Shown here: positions 58,058 to 64,000 of the stretch, one piece after another | How positions within the stretch are numbered: position 1 is the first letter of the stretch | How the letters are laid out: the number at the start of each line of letters is the position of its first letter | From: an uncultured Faecalibacterium sp. | GTDB lineage: Bacteria > Bacillota > Clostridia > Oscillospirales > Ruminococcaceae | DNA length: 64,000 nt | Assembly: GCA_934561555.1 (NCBI GenBank) | Contig: CAKTGQ010000008.1 | Location: 1-64,000 of the forward strand | Reading direction: 5' to 3' | Made by a program: the position numbers and the translations under genes | The notes under the pieces: model-generated | The model's input: only the letters and a program-made list of their open reading frames with translations | Databases searched by the model: none | Told to the model about the DNA's origin: nothing

Positions 58058-59053
58058 TCACTTCACGCGGTCAAGGTGATGGCAGGCTGCCCAGTGGCCG
58101 GTGGAGACCTCCTTGAACTCGGGCACCTCGTTGGCGCACTGCTCGTCTGCATAGGGGCAGCGGGTGCGGAAACGGCAGCCGGACGGCGGGTTCAGGGGGC
58201 TGGGCACATCGCCCTGCAGCACGATACGCTTGGACTGGCGGGCCGTAATGGGGTCTGCCACCGGAATTGCAGAGATCAGGCTGCGGGTGTAGGGGTGGAT
58301 GCTGTGAGTGATCAGCTCGTAGCTGTCGGCCAGCTCCACCATCTTGCCCAGATACATGACGCCGATGCGGTTGGAGATGTGCTTCACAACGCTCAGGTCA
58401 TGGGCGATGAACAGGTAGGTCAGACCCATCTCCTGCTGCAGATCCTCAAACATATTGACGACCTGTGCCTGAATGGAAACGTCCAGTGCGGAAACAGGCT
58501 CGTCACAAACGATGAACTCGGGGTTCACAGCCAGTGCACGGGCAATGCCCACGCGCTGACGCTGACCGCCGGAGAACTCGTGGCAGTAGCGGTTTGCGTG
58601 CTCGCTGTTCAGGCCAACGCGCTCCAGCAGAGCGATGATCTTATCGTGGCGGTCCTTCTCGTTCTCGGCCAGATGATGGATATCAATGCCCTCACCCACG
58701 ATGTCGCCAATGGTCATGCGGGGGTCCAGACTTGCGTAGGGATCCTGAAAAACGATCTGCATCCGGCGGCGGTAGGGCAGCATATCCACTGCGATCTTGT
58801 TTTCCTTATCAAACAGCAGGTTACCGTCATAGTAGATCTTGCCGCCGGTGGGCTCGTACAGGCGCAGCAGGGTGCGGCCGGTGGTGGTCTTGCCACAGCC
58901 GGACTCGCCTACCAGACCAAGGGTCTCGCCCTTGCGGATGGCAAAGCTTACGTCATCCACAGCCTGAACGTACTTGCGGTTCTTGCCCACACCGCCGGCG
59001 GGGAAATACTGCTGCAGGTGCTGGACTTCGACCAGCGTCTTGTGTTCACTCAT
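58058..59053 (-). CDS. oppF: Oligopeptide ABC transporter ATPase OppF
   Basis: 331 residues: Walker [10 protein letters not shown], signature [15 protein letters not shown], Walker [15 protein letters not shown], and a C-terminal oligopeptide/dipeptide region with [14 protein letters not shown], whose cysteines form the iron-sulfur-like cluster seen in Dpp/Opp ATPases. The ATG overlaps the oppD stop (ATGA). It energises uptake together with OppD. Confidence 0.95.
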   Translation of the reverse strand: MSEHKTLVEVQHLQQYFPAGGVGKNRKYVQAVDDVSFAIRKGETLGLVGESGCGKTTTGRTLLRLYEPTGGKIYYDGNLLFDKENKIAVDMLPYRRRMQIVFQDPYASLDPRMTIGDIVGEGIDIHHLAENEKDRHDKIIALLERVGLNSEHANRYCHEFSGGQRQRVGIARALAVNPEFIVCDEPVSALDVSIQAQVVNMFEDLQQEMGLTYLFIAHDLSVVKHISNRIGVMYLGKMVELADSYELITHSIHPYTRSLISAIPVADPITARQSKRIVLQGDVPSPLNPPSGCRFRTRCPYADEQCANEVPEFKEVSTGHWAACHHLDRVK

Positions 59054-60051
59054 TCTGCCTTTTCCCCTTTCTCAAATGCAGCCTTCTGCTGCAGCCAGCA
59101 GTAGGTATAGTGGGTATCGCTGAGCTCGGTGCGCGGGGGCATCTTGCTCAGACAGATCTTCATGCAGTTCTTGCAGCGGGGCGCAAAGGGGCAGCCGGCC
59201 GGCGGATTCAGCAGGTCCACAGGGGTACCCTCGATGGGCACAAGGCGCTCGTGCTCTGCGGTGTTCAGCTTGGGGATGGAGTTGATCAGGCCCTTGGTGT
59301 ACTCGTGACCCGGCTGATAGAAGATCTCGTCGGTGGTGCCGTACTCCACAATGTGGCCGGCGTACATCACGGCGATCTTCTCACACATGGAAGCCACAAC
59401 ACCCAAATCGTGGGTGATCATGATGATGCTCATGCCCAGCTTCTTGCGCAGATCCTGCATCAGCTCAAGGATCTGTGCCTGAATGGTCACGTCCAGTGCG
59501 GTGGTGGGCTCGTCAGCAATCAGCAGCTTGGGCTCACAGGCCAGTGCAATCGCGATCATCACGCGCTGGCGCATACCGCCGGACAGCTCGTGGGGGTACT
59601 GCTTCAGACGCTTCTCGGGCTCGTTGATGCCAACCAGCTCCAGCAGCTCCTTGGCGCGTGCCCATGCATCGGCCTTGTTCTTATCGGTGTGCAGGCGGAT
59701 GACCTCCACGATCTGGTTGCCGATGGTGTACACCGGGTTCAGGCTGGTCATGGGGTCCTGGAAGATGATGGAGACCTCGTTGCCGCGGATCTTGCGGAAG
59801 TCCTTCTCCTTCATGTTCTCGATCTCGTGGCCGTTGAACCACACCTTGCCGCCCACCAGCTTGCCGGGATAAGCGGTCAGGCCCATAACGGAGTAAGCGG
59901 TGACCGACTTACCGGAGCCGGATTCGCCCACGACGCCCAGAACATCGCCCTGATTCATGGTAAAGGAAACGCCGTTCAGTGCCTTTACTTCGCCCGCGGG
60001 GGTGAAGAAAGAAAGGCGTTCTTCTTTGATATCAAGAATTTTCTCGCTCAT
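59050..60051 (-). CDS. oppD: Oligopeptide ABC transporter ATPase OppD
   Basis: 333 residues: Walker A GESGSGKSV, signature LSGGMRQRVMIAIAL, Walker B LLIADEPTTALDVT and the C-terminal CPFAPRCKNCMKICL cysteine motif. It lies 14 bases after oppC and overlaps oppF by four bases. Confidence 0.95.
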   Translation of the reverse strand: MSEKILDIKEERLSFFTPAGEVKALNGVSFTMNQGDVLGVVGESGSGKSVTAYSVMGLTAYPGKLVGGKVWFNGHEIENMKEKDFRKIRGNEVSIIFQDPMTSLNPVYTIGNQIVEVIRLHTDKNKADAWARAKELLELVGINEPEKRLKQYPHELSGGMRQRVMIAIALACEPKLLIADEPTTALDVTIQAQILELMQDLRKKLGMSIIMITHDLGVVASMCEKIAVMYAGHIVEYGTTDEIFYQPGHEYTKGLINSIPKLNTAEHERLVPIEGTPVDLLNPPAGCPFAPRCKNCMKICLSKMPPRTELSDTHYTYCWLQQKAAFEKGEKAE

Positions 60052-60065
60052 TTCTGTTCACCTCA

Positions 60066-61115
60066 TCAATTCTTCAGCTTCGGGTCAAAGGCATCGCGCA
60101 GGCCATCGCCGAACAGGTTGAACACAAGGATCATCACGCTGATCATCAGTGCGGGGGCGATCAGCAGATGGGGGTAGGTGTTCATGCCCTTGACGGCATC
60201 GGTAGCCAGAGAACCCAGAGAAGGCAGCGGGGCAGCGACACCCAGACCGATGAAGCTCAGGTAGCTCTCGGTAAAGATGGAAGCCGGGATCTGCAGGGTG
60301 GTGGTAACGATCAGGGTACCGATGCAGTTGGTGAGCAGATGCTTTTTGATGATACGGCCGCTGGAAGCGCCCAGTGCGCGGGCAGCGGTAACGTACTCGC
60401 TCTCCTTCAGGATCAGGATCTGGCTGCGGACGATACGCGCCATACCGACCCAGTACAACAGAGCAAAGATGATGAAGATGGAGATCATGTTGGGGCCAAG
60501 GGTCTGCATCCACTTGAAGCCGGGCTTGCTGGCCAGTGCATCCAGCGGATCCTTCAGCGCCATGCCCAGCAGGATGATCAGCAGAATATCGGGGATGGTG
60601 TACAGAATATCTGTAATACGCATCATGATATTATCCACCCAGCCGCCGGCAAAGGCCGAAATAGCACCGTAAGTTGCGCCGATAATCAGCACCAGCACAG
60701 AAGCGATCAGACCGACGGACAGGCTGACGCGGGTGCCCATCATGATACGCACAGCGAAGTCACGACCCATACGGTCGGTGCCCAGAATGTGCGGGAACAC
60801 CTTTTCGCCTGCGTCGATACGCGCCTGCTCGGAGGCAGAGTATTCGAAGGGCTTCAGGTTGTTGCTGCCCTTCATCTGCTCGGAATAGCTGTAAGGCCAG
60901 ACGGCGGGCAGCAGGTAGGCAAAGATGGCAATGGCAATGATGAACACAAAGCTGACCATGGCGATCTTGTTCTTCTTCAGGCGGCGGATACCGTCCTTCC
61001 AGAAGTTGACGCTTTCGCGCATGACCACCAGACTCTGCTTTTCCTCATTGCTGGCGGGCAGAAAATCCTCCGCGTTGAGCTGCAGGCTGAGCGGATTCTT
61101 TTTAATGTTTTCCAT
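60066..61115 (-). CDS. oppC: Oligopeptide ABC transporter permease OppC
   Basis: 349 residues, six membrane helices. An N-terminal cytoplasmic part with a KNKIAMVSFVFI first helix precedes the BPD_transp_1 domain with the EAA loop EYVTAARALGASSGRIIKKHLLTN and the family sequence LGTDRMGRDFAVRIMMGTRVSL. It lies 18 bases after oppB. Confidence 0.94.
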   Translation of the reverse strand: MENIKKNPLSLQLNAEDFLPASNEEKQSLVVMRESVNFWKDGIRRLKKNKIAMVSFVFIIAIAIFAYLLPAVWPYSYSEQMKGSNNLKPFEYSASEQARIDAGEKVFPHILGTDRMGRDFAVRIMMGTRVSLSVGLIASVLVLIIGATYGAISAFAGGWVDNIMMRITDILYTIPDILLIILLGMALKDPLDALASKPGFKWMQTLGPNMISIFIIFALLYWVGMARIVRSQILILKESEYVTAARALGASSGRIIKKHLLTNCIGTLIVTTTLQIPASIFTESYLSFIGLGVAAPLPSLGSLATDAVKGMNTYPHLLIAPALMISVMILVFNLFGDGLRDAFDPKLKN

Positions 61116-61133
61116 GAAAATCGCTCCTTTCTC

Positions 61134-62051
61134 TTACTGCAGCTTGATGCGCGGGTCGATGATCTTATAAAGGATATCCACGATCACGTTTGCAATGATG
61201 ACCATGCTGGACAGCAGGATGGTGGTGCCCATGATCATGGTGTAGTCACGGTTGGTGATGGCAGACACGAAATCGCGGCCCAGACCGGGCACGGAGAAGA
61301 TCTTTTCCACCACGAAAGAACCGGTCATCAGGCTGGCCAGCATGGGGCCGACGTAGGTGATGACAGGCAGAATGGCGTTGCGCAGTGCATGCTTGAACAG
61401 GATCATGAACTGGGACACACCCTTTGCGCGGGCAGTGCGCATATAGTCCTGACCCATGACGTCCAGCAGGCTGGAGCGCATCAGACGGGTGATATAAGCC
61501 GAGGGATAGATGGCCAGTGCGGTGACCGGCATGATATAGGCGGCTGCACTGTTCAGACCAACGGTAGGCAGCACCTTCATGTTCATACCAAACTGGTACA
61601 ATAGCAGCACGCTGGAAATAAAGCTGGGGATCGCGATGCCGCAGGTAGCAAACACGATAATAATGTTATCCAGCCACTTGCCGCGGTTGTAAGCGGAAAT
61701 GCAGCCCAGCGGGATGCCCACGCACAGCGCCACCACCACTGCAATGCCTGCCAGACGGCAGGACACCGGCAGTTTGCTGGCGATGATCTGGTTCACGGTA
61801 CGGCCGCGCTGACGCAGGCTCAGACCCAGATCGCCGTGCAAAAGGCTCTTCATGTAGTTGACGTACTGCACACCCAGCGGCTTATCCAGGCCATACTTTT
61901 CGGCCAGAGCCTGCTGAGCAGCGGCGCTGATGGACTTTTCTGCCACGAACGGGCCACCGGGGACCAGGTTCATGACAAAAAAGGTAACCGTAGCCACAAT
62001 GAAGATACTGAAGATACCCATTGCGACACGCTTGATGATGTACTTTGCCAT
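61134..62051 (-). CDS. oppB: Oligopeptide ABC transporter permease OppB
   Basis: 305 residues, six membrane helices, with EAA loop YMRTARAKGVSQFMILFKHALRN and the usual first-loop LGLSLRQRGRTVNQII. The start MAKYIIKRVAMGIFSIFIV fits the family; an open frame of 75 further codons is leader sequence. The gene begins about 190 bases after a consensus promoter and heads oppBCDF. Confidence 0.94.
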   Translation of the reverse strand: MAKYIIKRVAMGIFSIFIVATVTFFVMNLVPGGPFVAEKSISAAAQQALAEKYGLDKPLGVQYVNYMKSLLHGDLGLSLRQRGRTVNQIIASKLPVSCRLAGIAVVVALCVGIPLGCISAYNRGKWLDNIIIVFATCGIAIPSFISSVLLLYQFGMNMKVLPTVGLNSAAAYIMPVTALAIYPSAYITRLMRSSLLDVMGQDYMRTARAKGVSQFMILFKHALRNAILPVITYVGPMLASLMTGSFVVEKIFSVPGLGRDFVSAITNRDYTMIMGTTILLSSMVIIANVIVDILYKIIDPRIKLQ

Positions 62052-62247
62052 CGTTTGATGCCACTCCAATCCTATCAATGAATTACTGTTTTTGCTCTCA
62101 GGCCGAGCCACACTTTCCCGCAGTCCGCCAGCCTCACACATAGCGGACGTCTGTCCTTGGCACACGGACAGAAAAAGCGAATAATAAAACGATGGCATCT
62201 TGCGGTCGCATAAACACCATCGTCCATACCCGAGAAACACTCTATCT

Positions 62248-62276
62248 ATTATAGAGAGAACCACGAATTTTGTCAA
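62248..62276 (-). promoter_or_regulatory. Consensus promoter of oppBCDF
   Basis: Minus-strand perfect TTGACA and perfect TATAAT with 17 bases between. It leaves an untranslated leader of about 190 bases before oppB, containing a small CTGTCC/GGACAG hairpin. Confidence 0.85.
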
Positions 62277-62591
62277 TTCACATGAAAAGAATTCACTTTA
62301 TTTCAGCAAAGCATGAGTGAAATCTTATACTTTATACAAATTTTCTGTATATTTGTAGGTAAAAGTGCTACTTTTCTGGTCTTTTTGGCAGCTGTTCCGG
62401 GACGTGCACAGGCTGTTCAGCTCTGCTGCGCGCAAAAGGCAGTGTCTTTCTCCCAGAATCATCCATCCATGTTACCGGCATTTTTCTCCATGTTACAGGA
62501 AACTTGGCAAAAAAAACACCCGCAGCTCCTTCTCCGGCACGGTCAGTGCCCAGAGGAACAGTTACGAGTGGTTCTAGGTCGTTTTAGTCGG
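62277..62591. other. Intergenic stretch without a gene
   Basis: No gene is seen. It lies between the oppB promoter and the Ser-rich membrane protein gene. It contains two direct copies of CCATGTTAC-G/A-GG-like sequence, CCATGTTACCGG (62467) and CCATGTTACAGG (62488), 21 bases apart, and an A8 run that reads as T8 on the minus strand and may end transcription of the membrane protein gene. Confidence 0.5.
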
Positions 62592-63443
62592 TCAGGAGTA
62601 CAGCTTTGCGGTCAGCTGGGAGTACATAGCGCTCTTCTGTGCTTTATAGGAGGCCATGGCCTGATCGGCCAGTGCGGTGCTCTGACCGTTGGCGATCAGA
62701 ATGGCGCGCATCTGGCTGACGATGCTCTCCACTTCCTTATCATAAGATGCCTGCATCGCATACAGTTTGCCGCTTCTCGCCAGCACAATGGAGATCTTGC
62801 GCGCCCGTGTCTGCTGAGACTCCGGCAGCGATTTGTACTCTGCCTTTGCCCCTGCAATACAGCTGTTCAGTTCTGCCTCAGCACGCGCCTTTACGCCGTA
62901 CAGCTGTTTCAGCAGTGCCTTGACCTCAGCCTCATAGGAGGCCTCCTGTTTGCCGGACGAGGACGCCGGTTTTTCTGCGGCAGAGGCTGTACTGGAACCA
63001 GATGTGCCAGAGCTGGCTGTGCCGGCAGTCTCCTGCTTGCTGGAGGAAGCCGTACTGCTGCTCTCCGTCCGGGAGGAAGCCGTTGTACCGCCCTCCGTCC
63101 GGGAGGCAGAACTTGCCGAGGAGGCAGTGGAACTTGCCGGAGCGGATACTGAACTCGCTCCCTCCTGCGGAACACTGGCCGATGCTTCCTGTTCCCCGCC
63201 GCTGGACGCAGCGGTTTCGCCGGTCAGCTGCTCCAATGTGATATCGCCGCTGAGCAGCCTATCCAGATCATCATCCGTCAGAGTGAGCTCTGTGCTGTCC
63301 GCCGGGGCATCCGGCAGGTTTTCGGGAATACCGGCTGCCATACCGCGGAGATAGAACAGCACCCCAAGGGCTGCTGCTGCCAGCAGAACCACCAGCGCAC
63401 TCAACACGATCAATGCGATCTTCAGGACCTTATTTTTCTTCAT
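62592..63443 (-). CDS. Membrane-anchored hypothetical protein with Ser-rich linker
   Basis: 283 residues. A short basic N-terminus and one membrane segment (about 8-30, LIVLSALVVLLAAAALGVLFYL) are followed by an acidic stretch (DSTELTLTDDDLDRLLSG), a Ser/Ala/Thr-rich low-complexity linker of about 85 residues, and a C-terminal helical domain of about 110 residues (EVKALLKQLYGVKARAEAEL to AKLYS), which looks like a coiled coil. No catalytic motif is seen. It follows the CpsB-like gene by about 60 bases containing a GCCCGGGC hairpin. Function unknown. Confidence 0.8.
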   Translation of the reverse strand: MKKNKVLKIALIVLSALVVLLAAAALGVLFYLRGMAAGIPENLPDAPADSTELTLTDDDLDRLLSGDITLEQLTGETAASSGGEQEASASVPQEGASSVSAPASSTASSASSASRTEGGTTASSRTESSSTASSSKQETAGTASSGTSGSSTASAAEKPASSSGKQEASYEAEVKALLKQLYGVKARAEAELNSCIAGAKAEYKSLPESQQTRARKISIVLARSGKLYAMQASYDKEVESIVSQMRAILIANGQSTALADQAMASYKAQKSAMYSQLTAKLYS

Positions 63444-63506
63444 ACCAAAATCCGCTGCCCGGGCAGAGTACACCTCCGCCCGGGCAGTTTTCTCCTTACT
63501 TTAGGA

Positions 63507-64000
63507 TCAGACCCACATACCCAAAAACTTTTTAGGCTGATGCAGGGTCGCAGCGTCCAACTCCTGATCGTGGAACAGCTCATCGCCGTTGCGCACGATG
63601 TGGGCAGCAGTTTCCTTGCCCAGCAGCTTTTCCAGCTGCTGCACTCCCTGTGCCATGCGGGGCGGGCGCTTGTCCGGGGAATGGGTATCGGTGGAGATGA
63701 CGTGGACCAGTCCCCACTGGATGAACTTACACAGCTTTTTGCAGAGCTTGGGTTCCAGCAGTGCGCCCACGTTGATCTGCGCATAGGCACCGGCGGCTAC
63801 CCAGTCGTACAACAGGGTGGGATCTTCCAGCACATAGGGATAACGCTCGATATGCGCGATCAGCGGCACGATGCCCTGCTGCTGCAGCTGGTACAGCGTC
63901 TGCCGGATAAAATGCGGCTTGTGAGTGGTGGGGAATTCCAGCAGCAGATAGGCGGTGTTCCCCATGCACAGCGCCCGGGTGTCCAGCTCGCACAGACCGG
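63507..64000 (-). CDS. CpsB/CapC-type tyrosine phosphatase, PHP fold, 5' truncated
   Basis: The last 164 or so codons are visible; the frame is open to the window edge and begins mid-domain (LCELDTRALCMGNTAYLLLE). The PHP-type metal-binding residues include H in AHIERYPYV and TDTHSPDKRPPRM near the C-terminus. Such proteins (CpsB, YwqE) are manganese-dependent phosphotyrosine phosphatases that act on BY-kinases of exopolysaccharide export. An exopolysaccharide cluster may continue past the edge. The N-terminal HxHxH motif is outside the window. Confidence 0.88.
   Translation of the reverse strand, partial: GLCELDTRALCMGNTAYLLLEFPTTHKPHFIRQTLYQLQQQGIVPLIAHIERYPYVLEDPTLLYDWVAAGAYAQINVGALLEPKLCKKLCKFIQWGLVHVISTDTHSPDKRPPRMAQGVQQLEKLLGKETAAHIVRNGDELFHDQELDAATLHQPKKFLGMWV

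Noticed and set aside
62052..62276. Extension of oppB by 75 codons upstream
   Set aside because: It would start inside the promoter region, is unlike OppB, and MAKYIIKR matches the family start.
1..64000. tRNA, rRNA or CRISPR array
   Set aside because: No cloverleaf-like sequence with conserved GTTCGA and CCA, no rRNA segments and no regularly spaced repeats were seen by eye.

Overview
The window looks like chromosomal DNA of a GC-rich, anaerobic, gut-type clostridium of the Oscillospiraceae/Ruminococcaceae; Faecalibacterium or a near relative is the best guess. This rests on Bacillota-type gene neighbourhoods (L21-L27-Obg, CdaA-CdaR, hom-thrB-lysC with a PheB-like ACT protein, YfmF/YfmH), GC-biased codons, AGGAGG ribosome sites, promoters close to TTGACA-17-TATAAT, and CCTTCCCC/CCCTCTCAG-type intergenic repeats. 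The species is inference only. No tRNA, rRNA, CRISPR array, prophage or intact transposase was found.

Layout. 1-5.4 kb (minus): an ispDF fusion, the c-di-AMP synthase pair cdaA-cdaR, a COG2509 FAD oxidoreductase and an unknown gene running off the edge. 5.5-10.5 kb: a large inverted repeat, phosphoglucomutase, a small unknown gene, the comM/YifB ATPase and a GNAT enzyme. 10.5-21.6 kb, carbohydrate-acid region: a miniature transposable element, a TRAP transporter (dctPQM), a second DctP-like lipoprotein translationally coupled to a YesM/YesN-type two-component system, a YcxB-like protein, and uxuB-uxuA, divergent from dsdA. The simplest reading is a uronate uptake and breakdown locus under a three-component sensor, with paired direct repeats just upstream of the dctP -35 box as the probable response-regulator site.

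22-40 kb is mostly housekeeping on the minus strand: YebC, an RsmF-type rRNA methylase, a tiny Asn/Ser/Thr-rich protein, Mini-RNase III, ObgE, L27 and L21 with a probable L21 leader, Lgt, the YfmF/YfmH M16 pair, a VanY-like carboxypeptidase, the aspartate kinase-threonine operon and a class A PBP. 40-49 kb holds a BofC-C-like small protein, two Na/Pi-cotransporter paralogues flanking a 38-residue protein, and a MarR repressor (perfect palindromic operator) in front of a heterodimeric ABC exporter.

48.7-64 kb: a second intergenic repeat, a LysR regulator divergent from a secreted, probably flavinylated fumarate-reductase-like lipoprotein, a MoxR ATPase/VWA pair, an unrecognised 252-residue protein with a long structured leader, an oligopeptide ABC transporter (oppBCDF, with oppA on its own promoter), a membrane-anchored Ser-rich protein and a truncated CpsB/YwqE-type phosphatase at the right edge.

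The least explained parts are the TRAP three-component locus, the extracellular flavoprotein, the MoxR-VWA pair with the structured-leader gene beside it, and several tiny proteins with strong ribosome sites. All function calls come from reading motifs and gene order; no database search was run.
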